DNA from: a virus
Direction: 5' to 3' (one strand)
Length of the DNA stretch: 50,338 nt
Virus record (IMG/VR): IMGVR_UViG_3300046474_000094
Span: 1 to 50,338 of that record
Shown here in pieces: positions 5,961 to 14,844 of this stretch. The notes beneath the pieces are model-generated. The model saw only the letters and a program-made list of their open reading frames with translations, was not told the DNA's origin and did not search any database. A program made the translations under genes and the position numbers. Numbering within the stretch: the stretch's first letter is position 1; every line of letters begins with the position of its first letter.

Positions 5961-8351
5961 CAACGCCTGACTCAGCGCCGCAATCGCCACAGGGTCGCCC
6001 TGTGCCGCCTCGTAATGACGCACTACTTCGGCACCACCGACGAGATTGGCGTGGATATGACCCTGACGGATGTACAGGCGCGGCTTCCCGTTATCCATGA
6101 GAATGTGATTATTGACGCGACCGTCCTTCAACGCCGGGTGCCAATCGTAGCCGATGGATTTCATCAGGTCGCGGCGCTTACGTGGGGCAATGGCGCGACC
6201 CATCCGCAACCGTTCGATGAGTGCGTCGAGTGCCATACTCGACACCCACCCACCGGCAAATCCCTGGCGTCCCTCTTCGATACATTCCATCACTTCCTGT
6301 TCAACCGCGCCCATGCTCGCCTCAACCGCTTCGGTTGTGGTGCTGGTGAACGGTGCACGCTGACACCCAAGCGTTGGGTTGAACTCCACAGGGATCGCGT
6401 AGGTGCTGAGGAAGTGCGCCACGTGGGCATACCCGTCACCACGCAGCCAGTCGTACAGGTCAGGGAAGTAATCGCCGCCCATGCCATCACGGGTGATGTC
6501 TTCGACCTGTTGTTGCGCCGTGAACATCACGCAGAACCGACGGTCGTTGAGCGTCTTTTTAATGGCGTTGCGATGGTTACTATTAAAGATAAAATTTGCA
6601 CAGTTCGCCATCATGACCTGATCTTGCTGCATGGCACGTTTCGCCAGCCGGTCACCCGTGATCATTGGTTTCAGGATCTCCAGCACTTCGACTTTATGGT
6701 CCGGTACGTGAATGTCCTCGACGCCGACGAATATCGTGTTGAACAGCCACGAGTTGAATTTCTCACTGATCTCACTCGCTGGGGGCATGTGGGTGTAGCG
6801 CTGACCGACGGCGTATGCGACGCAGCGGGTGATCAACGTCTTACCGTTACCCTCGCAACCCTGGAACAGCGGAGCCCACTGGAACTTGTGACCCGGGTAT
6901 TGGACGATGGCGGCGGCGTAGCTAATGGCAATCGTTCGGTCGCGCTCGTTCGGCAGGATCTTCGACATGTGGGTCATGAACCGCGACACGTCGCCGGGTT
7001 CCTTGCGTACGTTGACCGGTACATACGTGTTGACCATCCGCCGACCCTCGTCGTCGATGATCGCCCCGGACGGGTGGCGCGGATCGAATACAGACCCGTC
7101 GACCTTGGGGAACATCACACCCTGGTTCTCGGTGAATGCTTCGAACGCCTTTTTCGTCGTCTTCTCGCCCGTGTCGTCCAGGCTGAAGGTGTAACCGCCA
7201 AACATACTGTTGAATTGTTCCGACTTGAGCATCGACCCGTTCGGCGTGAATACACGATGGGCGTCGGCCACATACACGCATCCACGGAAGTGATCCACCA
7301 CCTGGGTGATCGGCAGGAACTGGAACCCGGCGCGGATTATCGGATCCACGACACTCGCAATGGGTGTCATTTCGATGGGTTTGCCGACGCTGTAAAACGA
7401 CGTCTGACGCCCCATAGCGCGTGGAATCGTGCGACGTACCAGATACTCGGGGCGCTTCGTCCACTTATCCCGTTTGAGGCCCGACATGTGCATCAGGCGT
7501 AGGATACGGTCACAGTTGTTACCCGTGTAGAACGCAAGGTGCTGCGCCAGGGCAAGGTCGGCAGCCGATGCGTCGAATTGATCACCACCCTGGTCGGGAG
7601 GGAAGAACTCCAACAACTTGGCGGCGTCAGCGGTCCACAGGTCTTTGAATGATGCCCGGGCACCGAACGTACTCGCCACCGACTCAGCCTTGAGCGCTTT
7701 CTCGATCAGTCGGGCATCATCCTCAATCGGATAACTCCCCTCGCAGTGCGTCGAAGTCCACGCACTGCCGGTGATCGTTTCGGACGGATCCAGCTTGAGC
7801 CATTTTTCGACGATGTGATCCAGCGCCGGTTGATGCGTTGCCGAACCGGCATCGCCGGTCGCACTCGTACCCGTCAGGGCGATAAATCGTTCGGTGCGGT
7901 ATAGGTCGAATAGGTTGTCTTTCGAACCGGTGACAGGGTCTTTCGCCTTGCAAGCGTGATCATCAATCGCGATACGTGGCGCACCTGTCCCGACAATGTG
8001 GAGTCCCGACCCGGACTGTGATACCTCGACGGCGGCGCCAGCGAACAGCCCGCACAGCTCTACAGCAATGGGTGACCACGCGCCAGCCTGTAGGCAGTTG
8101 TCGATGTCGATAAAGAAGAAAGGGTCGTCATCAGTCAACACGAAACCCACACCCCACGACTCGCCGAGACGGGTAGCAGCTTCGCAAGCGACTTCAGCGG
8201 TTACCCAGTGTTGCGAGTCGTGAGCGTTGACGACTTTACCCGAGGTGTTGCACGGCTGTTTGAGGGTCTTCGCGCCGTTTGGAATCAAGTGATACAGGAT
8301 AAATTGGGCGTAAGAGGCCAGAGCCCCCAGCGCGGGAGGTAATGCTTGCAT
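5949..8351 (-). CDS. Primase-polymerase/SF3 (D5-like) helicase
   Basis: This 800-residue protein joins two replication activities. The N-terminal domain resembles archaeo-eukaryotic-type primase-polymerase: FIDID around residues 80-84 supplies the metal-binding acidic pair, and SGSGLH near 113-118 the conserved His motif. The C-terminal half is an SF3 helicase with Walker A GCEGNGKT near 493-500, an acidic Walker B-like FVGVEDIH about 40 residues later and the sensor-like FIFNSNHRNAI. It should unwind the template and prime DNA synthesis for the family B polymerase at 15909-18020. Length fits phage D5-like proteins. The start has AGGG about 12 nt upstream. Confidence 0.88.
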   Translation of the reverse strand: MQALPPALGALASYAQFILYHLIPNGAKTLKQPCNTSGKVVNAHDSQHWVTAEVACEAATRLGESWGVGFVLTDDDPFFFIDIDNCLQAGAWSPIAVELCGLFAGAAVEVSQSGSGLHIVGTGAPRIAIDDHACKAKDPVTGSKDNLFDLYRTERFIALTGTSATGDAGSATHQPALDHIVEKWLKLDPSETITGSAWTSTHCEGSYPIEDDARLIEKALKAESVASTFGARASFKDLWTADAAKLLEFFPPDQGGDQFDASAADLALAQHLAFYTGNNCDRILRLMHMSGLKRDKWTKRPEYLVRRTIPRAMGRQTSFYSVGKPIEMTPIASVVDPIIRAGFQFLPITQVVDHFRGCVYVADAHRVFTPNGSMLKSEQFNSMFGGYTFSLDDTGEKTTKKAFEAFTENQGVMFPKVDGSVFDPRHPSGAIIDDEGRRMVNTYVPVNVRKEPGDVSRFMTHMSKILPNERDRTIAISYAAAIVQYPGHKFQWAPLFQGCEGNGKTLITRCVAYAVGQRYTHMPPASEISEKFNSWLFNTIFVGVEDIHVPDHKVEVLEILKPMITGDRLAKRAMQQDQVMMANCANFIFNSNHRNAIKKTLNDRRFCVMFTAQQQVEDITRDGMGGDYFPDLYDWLRGDGYAHVAHFLSTYAIPVEFNPTLGCQRAPFTSTTTEAVEASMGAVEQEVMECIEEGRQGFAGGWVSSMALDALIERLRMGRAIAPRKRRDLMKSIGYDWHPALKDGRVNNHILMDNGKPRLYIRQGHIHANLVGGAEVVRHYEAAQGDPVAIAALSQALTST

Positions 8352-8387
8352 AATTATTTGCCCTGTTGAGTGTGACGTGCGTACGGG

Positions 8388-8672
8388 TCAGAGTAGAGTC
8401 TGCAACGCTCGAACTCGCAACGGCTTTGGCGCCTTCATCGCAACCGGATCACCCTCGGCCATACCAGCCGCCAGGATGTCGAGCTGTTCGGCGTCAATAG
8501 CCCTGCGCATGATGGCGGCCTTGAGGTTTTCCATCGTCGCGTAGTGAAGGTTCACGGTACCACCAGCCACACCAGCACGCTCGGCGATATTGTCACGTCG
8601 TAACGCTCTGTACCCACACTCGACAGCCAGGGTGAACGCTGCGTCGAGGATCTTGTCTTTCAAATGACTCAT
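8388..8672 (-). CDS. TetR-type HTH mini-protein, candidate early regulator
   Basis: The 94-residue protein matches the N-terminal DNA-binding domain of TetR regulators: KILDAAFTLAVECGYRALRR, then the recognition part NIAERAGVAGGTVNLHYATM, then a helix (ENLKAAIMRRAID). Only about 45 residues follow, so it lacks the usual ligand-binding domain. TetR-type proteins bind palindromes as dimers, and a near-perfect copy of the genome-wide palindrome lies in its own promoter (8723-8736). This makes it a candidate for the protein that reads TGACG-N4-CGTCA, which is inference. I chose the ATG at 8670-8672 with GGGA 8 nt upstream over a GTG four codons earlier. Confidence 0.75.
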   Translation of the reverse strand: MSHLKDKILDAAFTLAVECGYRALRRDNIAERAGVAGGTVNLHYATMENLKAAIMRRAIDAEQLDILAAGMAEGDPVAMKAPKPLRVRALQTLL

Positions 8673-8708
8673 AGGGTGTCCCACTCTTAAAATATTGGCA
8701 TCGGCGAC

Positions 8709-8737
8709 AGTGTGTCACTGACTGACAGGCGCGTCAA
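8709..8737 (-). promoter_or_regulatory. Promoter of the TetR-like gene with one-mismatch operator
   Basis: On the minus strand TTGACG is followed after 17 bp by CACACT. The palindrome at 8723-8736 reads TGACG-CGCC-TGTCA, one base off the consensus. It overlaps the stop of the nuclease gene 8734-9222. Confidence 0.65.
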
Positions 8738-9222
8738 TCGAATGAACCCGGACCGGTTACAAATTTAAAGTCGCCGCCAAGCATCGTCACGACCTGGCCG
8801 AACCGTAGCTGTGCGACTTCCCGTTCGGTCCCCGAGTAAACCCACCCCTCGGGCTTGCATTCACGGGCGGCGAATTGAGCGATGGTGGTGCCGACCATCT
8901 CAGGCGTAATGATGCGTGGATATGGCCCGATGAGGTCGCTCGACTTGATCTTCTTGTTCATCGCCGCCGAGTCGTTACATAGGCCCCAGCGCGTGCCGGG
9001 CGATGGTGGATGCTTCGCGTCATAAGCGCCGTTATTGTTACGCCAGCCACGACCGCCGAGTTCCGACCATTCCTGGCGCACGGCATTCTGTACCGCCGCC
9101 TCAGACTTCGGTTTCGCCGATGTGGGTTCATGCGTGTCGCCGATCCCCCACATGTCGTACAGTTCGGCGAGCGCTGCTTGGCTGACTCGGTGTTTCACTG
9201 CCCAGGCTACGAGTGTGGTCAT
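8734..9222 (-). CDS. VRR-NUC-like endonuclease
   Basis: The 162-residue protein has features of VRR-NUC/PD-(D/E)XK nucleases: SEAAVQNAVRQEWSELG near residues 40-56, then KSSDLIG with a catalytic Asp, and AQFAARECKPEG with the E-x-K pair around residue 119. Such phage proteins act on branched or recombining DNA, often next to helicases. Here it follows the SF2 helicase with one miniprotein between them. The ATG overlaps the preceding stop by 4 bp (ATGA). Confidence 0.75.
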   Translation of the reverse strand: MTTLVAWAVKHRVSQAALAELYDMWGIGDTHEPTSAKPKSEAAVQNAVRQEWSELGGRGWRNNNGAYDAKHPPSPGTRWGLCNDSAAMNKKIKSSDLIGPYPRIITPEMVGTTIAQFAARECKPEGWVYSGTEREVAQLRFGQVVTMLGGDFKFVTGPGSFD

Positions 9223-9332
9223 TTGGTGCCCACCGACATCAGTGCATGGATTATCCCGTCCAGAACATCCGGGTTACCCGAACACAGTACGACCCACAAT
9301 GTGATGAAACCGAACAGCCATTTATCATTCAT
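9219..9332 (-). CDS. Hydrophobic miniprotein, 37 aa
   Basis: This small gene encodes MNDKWLFGFITLWVVLCSGN and a short helical tail. The first 20 residues form a transmembrane or signal-like segment. It overlaps both the helicase stop and the nuclease start by 4 bp (ATGA each) and has GGGAG 10 nt upstream, which argues for real translation. Function unknown. Confidence 0.55.
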   Translation of the reverse strand: MNDKWLFGFITLWVVLCSGNPDVLDGIIHALMSVGTK

Positions 9333-11074
9333 CGTTTAATACTCCCGTTAATTCGTTCAATTAATGCCGTCATTTCAGCGGCTTTCCACGTCTGCGCAGT
9401 CCAAAGGTCAACCCCGAACACGCTGAAGAATTTCCGCATAATCTCCCGGTCGCTGAGTCCCGCTGCACGCTCGTAACCCGCCCACACCGCCTCAGCCTCA
9501 CGCAACTGCGCCACGACCTCCTGAGTCGCCACGAGACGCTTCACGTGTGCGGCCACGCCTATCATCGGTGTATGTTTCGCCAATAACTCGGCCCTGTATG
9601 CGTTCTGGTCGATATCCACACGGGCAATCGCTGCGCGCATTGTAGCCAGGGTAGCGGCGTCCAGTTCGTACAGGTCACCGTCGACCCACTCGACAGACGA
9701 ACGTTGCGCGGGTGCAGGGATCGGCTCGCCACAGTACGGGCATGCGTCGAGGAAGCGCGGGAACGTACCGGTGCAGGTGTTGCATGTACGGGTGTCATTG
9801 ATCTCACTCTTACCAGCGCTACGACGTTCCCGACGGTCGAGGGTCCACTCACGGTGACAGATTTCCACACGGGACTGATCGGCGTAGTGCACGACCGTAG
9901 CGTGACGGGCAATATTCCCCACGTGGTCGACGTAGATGCCGAAGTCCTTACCGTCCATCAATCGCAACATCCGACCGGCGCGTTGGACGAACCGCCCGAA
10001 CGATTCCGTGGCCGCCACGTCCTGCACCGCCTGGATCGCTGGAAGGTCGAAGCCCTCATCGAACAGGGCGATGTTGATCAGCACCAGATACTCACGCTTG
10101 CGGAACTTACGGATCGACCCGATACGCTCATCGTCACCCATGTCACCGCGCACCAACTTCGCCGGGATACCCGCCGCGTTGTACTCCTTTTCGAGCTGAC
10201 CACCCGTGATCATGTCCGGGGCGAATACGATTGTCAGAAGCCCGTCGAGCAACTTGCGATAGGTGCGCACCACATCACCCACCACCTGACCTTTCTCAGC
10301 GTGGGCGACGAGTGACGACGTACTGACGGCCTTACTCGACTCGTGCGCCGACACTTCACCCGTGGTCTTACTGATCGACTTGCTCAGACTGGACCGGTCG
10401 AAGTCGGATTTTGGCGCGAACAGTTTGTAATCGGTGAGACTACCCATCGTGATGAGTTCCCGCATTGACGGACCGACGACCATACCGTCCATCACCCCGT
10501 CGGCGTGACGCCCGAGCCCCATACCGTCGGCGCGGGAAGGTGTAGCGGTCACACCCAGGCCGCGAGCATTGGGGAACATCGTTGCAGCCTTACCCCACTT
10601 GTTGTCGCGAATCAGGTGGTGCGCCTCGTCCTGAACCCACAGCTTCACGGTCGGGAGCCATGCGGCGAGTTGTTCGCCACGACGCACGAGCGTATCAACC
10701 CCGGCAACGGCACACTTGGCATTCGCGTCATAGTAAGACGCACCCACCTCCTCCATGTGGAGACGAACGATTAATTTAACGACGGATTGAGGGCCGATGA
10801 TCCGGTGGCGCACACGGTTGCGGGCGAGCGCCAAACTGATCTGGCTGACCAGTTCCTGACGGTGAGCGACGGCACACGATGCAGCCGTCTCGTCCGCCAT
10901 GATTGTCGAGAACAGCGCAGTCTTACCGCCCCCGGTGGGCAGCACCGCGAGAACGTTTTTCGCGCCCATCGCCCACGCCGATTCCACATCGCCGCGTAGT
11001 TTTTGTTGATACGGGCGCAACGTGATCCGTGCAACCGCGTCAGCCAGTAACGTTCGGTGGAGAGCGACGGTCAC
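9329..11074 (-). CDS. SF2 DEAH-type DNA helicase with C-terminal zinc finger
   Basis: The 581-residue protein has the Walker A motif LPTGGGKT at residues 45-52, DEAH near 148-151, GVTATPSR (motif III region) and the arginine-rich motif VI QRAGRMLR near 363-370. A zinc finger formed by CNTC and CPYC lies near 428-450. It should translocate on duplex or branched DNA in replication or recombination, likely with the nuclease encoded after it. The start is GTG, overlapping the previous stop (GTGA). Length fits phage restriction/repair-type SF2 helicases. Confidence 0.88.
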   Translation of the reverse strand: MTVALHRTLLADAVARITLRPYQQKLRGDVESAWAMGAKNVLAVLPTGGGKTALFSTIMADETAASCAVAHRQELVSQISLALARNRVRHRIIGPQSVVKLIVRLHMEEVGASYYDANAKCAVAGVDTLVRRGEQLAAWLPTVKLWVQDEAHHLIRDNKWGKAATMFPNARGLGVTATPSRADGMGLGRHADGVMDGMVVGPSMRELITMGSLTDYKLFAPKSDFDRSSLSKSISKTTGEVSAHESSKAVSTSSLVAHAEKGQVVGDVVRTYRKLLDGLLTIVFAPDMITGGQLEKEYNAAGIPAKLVRGDMGDDERIGSIRKFRKREYLVLINIALFDEGFDLPAIQAVQDVAATESFGRFVQRAGRMLRLMDGKDFGIYVDHVGNIARHATVVHYADQSRVEICHREWTLDRRERRSAGKSEINDTRTCNTCTGTFPRFLDACPYCGEPIPAPAQRSSVEWVDGDLYELDAATLATMRAAIARVDIDQNAYRAELLAKHTPMIGVAAHVKRLVATQEVVAQLREAEAVWAGYERAAGLSDREIMRKFFSVFGVDLWTAQTWKAAEMTALIERINGSIKR

Positions 11075-11241
11075 TGCGCGTCACCCCGCTTAACCGCATC
11101 GACCGAGATTGTCACGCTGTCATCAGACCGAGCGGTGACACGTGGCGTCCCGAAGGTGTACGCGCCGGACAGTTCATCAATGAGACGTTGGACCACGTTC
11201 GTCCAGGGTGTGGAGCGTGCGAAGGTGTAGTTTATTTGCAT
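11071..11241 (-). CDS. Hypothetical small protein, 56 aa
   Basis: The frame encodes MQINYTFARSTPWTNVVQRL followed by a beta-rich C-terminus (DSVTISVDAV). It has GGGAG upstream, overlaps the preceding gene by 11 bp and the helicase start by 4 bp. The length and beta-hairpin ending resemble small helicase-associated or wHTH remnants, but no family is recognised. Confidence 0.55.
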   Translation of the reverse strand: MQINYTFARSTPWTNVVQRLIDELSGAYTFGTPRVTARSDDSVTISVDAVKRGDAQ

Positions 11242-11480
11242 GATGCGTCACTCCCGTTAACTGTGGTCGTGTTAATAGTTACGACGAGTGCCCAACCAGT
11301 ATTATTCGATTGATCGTGATCCGATGTTACGAGCCCTTCACGTTCCATCTTTTCGAGTTCGCGTCGAATCTGCTTCGTCTCGTAAGGCATATGAAACATG
11401 AATCGCCACGTGTGGAACCATCCGCGACACGACAATTTACTGTTACTCATGTACTCGATAATTTCTTCACGTATTCCCAT
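11232..11480 (-). CDS. Winged-helix-like small protein
   Basis: The 82-residue protein starts MGIREEIIEYMSNS and contains TKQIRRELEKMEREGLVTSD, the recognition helix and wing pattern of a winged HTH, then a beta ending GWALVVTINT. DNA binding is inferred. It is the first gene of the leftward replication operon and begins just across the operator at 11500-11513, so it might act on that divergent region. AGGGG lies 8 nt upstream of the ATG. Confidence 0.65.
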   Translation of the reverse strand: MGIREEIIEYMSNSKLSCRGWFHTWRFMFHMPYETKQIRRELEKMEREGLVTSDHDQSNNTGWALVVTINTTTVNGSDASCK

Positions 11481-11498
11481 TTTTATTCCCCTGATGTG

Positions 11499-11527
11499 TT
11501 GACGACGTCGTCATACTCGCATAGGAT
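11499..11527 (+). promoter_or_regulatory. Divergent replication control region with perfect palindrome
   Basis: On the plus strand TTGACG is followed after 17 bp by TAGGAT and drives the rightward replication genes. The operator at 11500-11513, TGACGACGTCGTCA, is a perfect 14-bp palindrome, the only copy symmetric through the centre. It lies between the divergent leftward (11480) and rightward (11562) operons, so one bound protein could control both. I found no convincing leftward -35/-10 pair. Confidence 0.8.
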
Positions 11528-11561
11528 TGCCCCACATTCAACCAACGCAGAGAAATAAAAC

Positions 11562-12488
11562 ATGATCATCACCATCAACAACGACACCAACGGTACCGAG
11601 CTGTACCACCTCAGCATTCTGTTTCAATCGCTGGCAAAGGCCCACGGGTTCGTCGTCCCAGTCGAAACCCAAACCTCGGCAAGTCAAACCAGCACCGTCG
11701 GCGAAATGTCGGTAACCCTCAACGTCGACACAGCCAACGCTACCTCGGCAGTTGAAGCGCTCGCCGACCTGATCGACCGTACCGGTGTGAAAGTTGAAGA
11801 CGTACCACCGGTTACTGTGTCGGTTGTGGACCAAGCAAAAGTCCAGTACGAAGAAATGTTAACCGCTGGCATCGTTGACCCGGTCGGTACACACCCCATT
11901 GTCATTCACCGCGCCACCAACGACAACCTCGACTCGTCTGGTCTTCCATGGGACGCCCGTATCCACGCTGGTAGCCGTGAGCGCAACACCGACGGATCGT
12001 GGCGTGTGCGTCGTCGCCCTAAAGGCGTCGAGGAAGCCGAGTGGGATGCAACGTTGACCCGTGTGACCTCGGAACTACGCGACCTGATGGAAATCCCCGT
12101 CACCCCCGGCGCTGTAGCTGATGCAGCGGCTGAGACTGCGTTGACCGACGCTGAAGTCGATCAATTCGTCGAAATCATGGACGGGATCACCGATGACACC
12201 CCGGCACCAATCGCACCGCCTGTAATTCTCCCACCAGTCGTACTGCCGCCTGTCACGATCACACCGCCAACTATCGCAACCGAGACGACACCCATCGACA
12301 CTTTCGCTCGTGTCATGACCTACCTCACCGCTCGTACGCCGAAGGTCGAAGCCGAGAAACCCGCGATGGTCGCAAAGGTGAACGAGATCCTGGCGGCGAA
12401 TGGTCTGACCGTTCTGACTCAACTCGGTCAACGTCCGGATCTGATCCCGCAAATCATGGCTGAATTCACCGCTGCGTTTGGGGAGTAA
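11562..12488 (+). CDS. Phage protein with PWD-RIH motif and Pro-rich linker
   Basis: The 308-residue protein opens the rightward replication operon. Around residues 123-150 it has LDSSGLPWDARIHAGSRER and SWRVRRRPKGV, a motif I have seen in various phage proteins near replication genes. A related copy is at the C-terminus of the DNA polymerase here. A Pro-rich linker (PPVILPPVVLPPVTITPPT) joins it to a C-terminal helical domain ending LIPQIMAEFTAAFGE. The motif may bind a shared partner or DNA, but its biochemical role is unknown. The ribosome site is weak (AGAG). Confidence 0.7.
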   Translation: MIITINNDTNGTELYHLSILFQSLAKAHGFVVPVETQTSASQTSTVGEMSVTLNVDTANATSAVEALADLIDRTGVKVEDVPPVTVSVVDQAKVQYEEMLTAGIVDPVGTHPIVIHRATNDNLDSSGLPWDARIHAGSRERNTDGSWRVRRRPKGVEEAEWDATLTRVTSELRDLMEIPVTPGAVADAAAETALTDAEVDQFVEIMDGITDDTPAPIAPPVILPPVVLPPVTITPPTIATETTPIDTFARVMTYLTARTPKVEAEKPAMVAKVNEILAANGLTVLTQLGQRPDLIPQIMAEFTAAFGE

Positions 12489-12494
12489 ATCACC

Positions 12495-12836
12495 GTGATC
12501 ATCAAATGGACGACATCCCCGTACAACACAAAGCCGTCACGTCATGAATACTGTAAAGAAACTGAACATTTCTACATGCACGCTCGTGGGCGCGGTCGGG
12601 ATGCGAAAATCAGTTCGTACACCAAATATTTCGACAGCGAGGCTGAAGCGCTGGAATACATCCATCAGCGCCAAGTAAACAAAGATGAGCAACGACGCGT
12701 TGATCGGATCAAATCGGCAGGTGTTGAACTACTCGACGCGATGGAGATACTGATGGCTCGTCTCGACCCGTACGACTACCCAGATGAGCAAGGTGTTGCA
12801 CGTGTCGCCATCGCCAAAGCACGAGGTGACGCATGA
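12495..12836 (+). CDS. Hypothetical replication-operon protein, 113 aa
   Basis: The start is GTG with GGGGAG about 11 nt upstream. The N-terminal half is polar and basic (HARGRGRDAKISSYTKYFDS) and the C-terminal half is helical (QRQVNKDEQRRVDRIKSAGV, LLDAMEILMARL). I know no family. It overlaps the following nuclease gene by 4 bp (ATGA), so the products probably act in the same DNA pathway. Confidence 0.65.
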   Translation: MIIKWTTSPYNTKPSRHEYCKETEHFYMHARGRGRDAKISSYTKYFDSEAEALEYIHQRQVNKDEQRRVDRIKSAGVELLDAMEILMARLDPYDYPDEQGVARVAIAKARGDA

Positions 12837-13993
12837 TCCTCCCACTCGTACACGATTCCAACGATTGGATGGCGTGTAAAGCTGCCGCACAAGCCCGCAA
12901 CCGTCACCCAGCGCTCGACAGTGAACCGTCCGAGTCGAAGCTTGAAGGTCGCGCCTGTCACGAGGCATCGCAACAGTTGCTCGAACGCTGGCGCAAGGGT
13001 GGCGTGCTGGACTTCACTGGTATCGTCGGCAGTCTCAGCAAAGACGGCATTGTGATCACTCAGGAACTGTTCGACGCGGCGTATGAATACGTCAACGACG
13101 TGGCGAAGTATTGCGACTTCAACTTCCTGACGAAAGAGGTACGAATCGAACAGCGTGTCGACCTGAGCCGCTGGTTACCGGGTTGGTACTGTATCCCCGA
13201 TGCGTCGGTGTATGACGTGTCGAGTAACGTACTGACCGTATGGGATGGGAAGTTCGGTCACAGCATCGTTGACCCGTTCGAAAACTGGCAACTGCTTATC
13301 GGCGCGTTCGGGATAATCCAGGCGCTTGATATCACCGAACCTGTACGTCAGGCGGTCAAGCTGGATTTACGCGTCGTACAACCCCGTGGGTTCACCAGTC
13401 AGGGGACGATTCGCAAATGGTTCGTCACGGCTGATGCGGTCGGTAAATACTGGAACGATTTACACCGTGCGCTACCGCTGGTTACGGGCGAGTCACCGCC
13501 GTGCACCACCGGACCACAGTGTAAAAACTGTTCGGCACGTGCGAACTGCGACACGTTGAGCCGAGTGGGTTACGAGGGTATCGACTTCGCTGGTCGACTC
13601 CAAACTCACACGTTGTCGGGTCACAACCTCGGCGTCGATTTAAAGCTGTTGCGACGTGCGCAGAAGGCCATCGAGTACCGGTTGAGCGGCCTGGAAGAAC
13701 AAGCGATTCACGAGCTGAGCAATGGCGGGCTCGTGTCGTATTTCAGCACCGAGCGCGGTAAGGGTCGCGAGCGTTGGAAGAAAGACGTACCACACGCCGA
13801 GGTGATCATGATGGGCGACCTGCTGGGTGTGGATATCCGTAAACCTGTCGAGATGGATACGCCTGCACAAGTTCGTAAAAAAGGTATTGACGAATCCGTC
13901 ATAGCTGAATACAGTGAGACACCAATGACCGCACTGAAGCTGGTCGAGGTCGACGGCGCCAAAATCCGTCAGATATTCAACACACAAGGGTAA
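12833..13993 (+). CDS. PD-(D/E)XK (DUF2800/Cas4-like) nuclease
   Basis: The 386-residue protein follows the RecB/Cas4-like pattern: His in EGRACHEA (residue 43), an Asp in WYCIPDASVYD and the D-x-K core in LTVWDGKFG. A four-Cys group near 223-239 (CTTGPQCKNCSARANC) probably holds an iron-sulfur cluster. Phage DUF2800 proteins of this type accompany a DUF2815 ssDNA-binding protein and are thought to process DNA ends in recombination-dependent replication. Exactly that partner follows 6 bp downstream, supporting the call. Confidence 0.85.
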   Translation: MILPLVHDSNDWMACKAAAQARNRHPALDSEPSESKLEGRACHEASQQLLERWRKGGVLDFTGIVGSLSKDGIVITQELFDAAYEYVNDVAKYCDFNFLTKEVRIEQRVDLSRWLPGWYCIPDASVYDVSSNVLTVWDGKFGHSIVDPFENWQLLIGAFGIIQALDITEPVRQAVKLDLRVVQPRGFTSQGTIRKWFVTADAVGKYWNDLHRALPLVTGESPPCTTGPQCKNCSARANCDTLSRVGYEGIDFAGRLQTHTLSGHNLGVDLKLLRRAQKAIEYRLSGLEEQAIHELSNGGLVSYFSTERGKGRERWKKDVPHAEVIMMGDLLGVDIRKPVEMDTPAQVRKKGIDESVIAEYSETPMTALKLVEVDGAKIRQIFNTQG

Positions 13994-13999
13994 TTTTAC

Positions 14000-14833
14000 A
14001 TGACTGTCAAATACGCACCGTTCAAAGCACGTCTGGTTATGGGTTCCCCGTTCGAACTGAAAGTGACCGACCACGAGGGTAAACCTCAACCCGAAGAGTC
14101 GAAACATCACTGGTTTATGGCGTTCGCCGTACCGAAAGGTCCGGAATGGGACAAGTTGTGGGCAACAATGTACAACGATGCCGCCGCCGATCCATCGTGC
14201 ACCGCCGCACTATGTGGTCAGGCGGGTTTCAACTGGAAAACCGAAGACTGTGATGCCCCGGAAGACCCGAAGAAACTCGGTAGCGACTCGCGTCCAGCCG
14301 GTCACATGCTGATCAAGTTCACCCGCTACAAAGCGATGGGTCCGGTGACACTGATCGACGGTAACAAACAGCCGATCATCAACAAGAATTCCATCAAGAA
14401 GGGTGATTACTTCTGGCTCGCAGCGTCCACCAAGTTCAACGGTGCGGCCACTGTGAAGACCAACGCCGGGATGTATCAGAACCTGGAAGGCATGATGTTC
14501 GCCGAAGCGGGTGCGGAGATCGTAAGCGAGGGCGCGTTCAACGCTGAAACCGAGTTCGCCGGTATCCAGGGTGGTGTGGTCGTCAACGGTGGTACGAGTC
14601 AGGAAGGCGCACCAGTAGCAGCCAAGCCGCCAGTGACCCACACCCCACCACCTGTCGTTACACCGCCACCACCGGCGCACGATCTGGTCACCCCACCACC
14701 TGTCGTTACACCGCCACCAGTAGTGGTTGAGCAGGCGTACATGTTGAACGGTGTGCGTTACCTGGGTTCGGCGTTGCTCGCCATGCCGGGTTGGACCGAC
14801 GCTCACCTCGCCACACTCGAAAAAGTGGCGTAA
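14000..14833 (+). CDS. DUF2815-type single-stranded DNA-binding protein
   Basis: The 277-residue protein has the beta-rich core of DUF2815 proteins (KARLVMGSPFELKV, VPKGPEWDKLW, GHMLIKFTRYKA, GDYFWLAASTKFN). A tail follows, made of Pro-rich repeats (HTPPPVVTPPPPAHDLVTPP and another) and a short end module (YMLNGVRYLGSALLAMPGWT). In SSB-like proteins the tail usually recruits partners. It probably coats ssDNA made by the nuclease and helicase and works with the polymerase. It is preceded by a short ribosome site region and followed by a stable hairpin. Confidence 0.8.
   Translation: MTVKYAPFKARLVMGSPFELKVTDHEGKPQPEESKHHWFMAFAVPKGPEWDKLWATMYNDAAADPSCTAALCGQAGFNWKTEDCDAPEDPKKLGSDSRPAGHMLIKFTRYKAMGPVTLIDGNKQPIINKNSIKKGDYFWLAASTKFNGAATVKTNAGMYQNLEGMMFAEAGAEIVSEGAFNAETEFAGIQGGVVVNGGTSQEGAPVAAKPPVTHTPPPVVTPPPPAHDLVTPPPVVTPPPVVVEQAYMLNGVRYLGSALLAMPGWTDAHLATLEKVA
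14641..14719 (+). repeat. 48-bp internal tandem repeat in the SSB-like gene
   Basis: A 31-bp block at 14641-14671 recurs identically at 14689-14719, a 48-bp (16-codon) in-frame offset. It codes for HTPPPVVTPPP-type Pro-rich linker. Identical third positions indicate a recent duplication or unstable length. Confidence 0.85.
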
Positions 14834-14844
14834 CACTCGCACAG

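Noticed and set aside
5907-7502. A 531-codon open frame on the plus strand
   Set aside because: It lies wholly antisense to the primase-helicase gene, has Arg/His-rich shadow composition, no ribosome site logic and no recognisable motif.
12708-12973. Several 60-80-codon minus-strand frames
   Set aside because: They overlap the start of the PD-(D/E)XK nuclease and the gene before it, with no ribosome sites or plausible composition.
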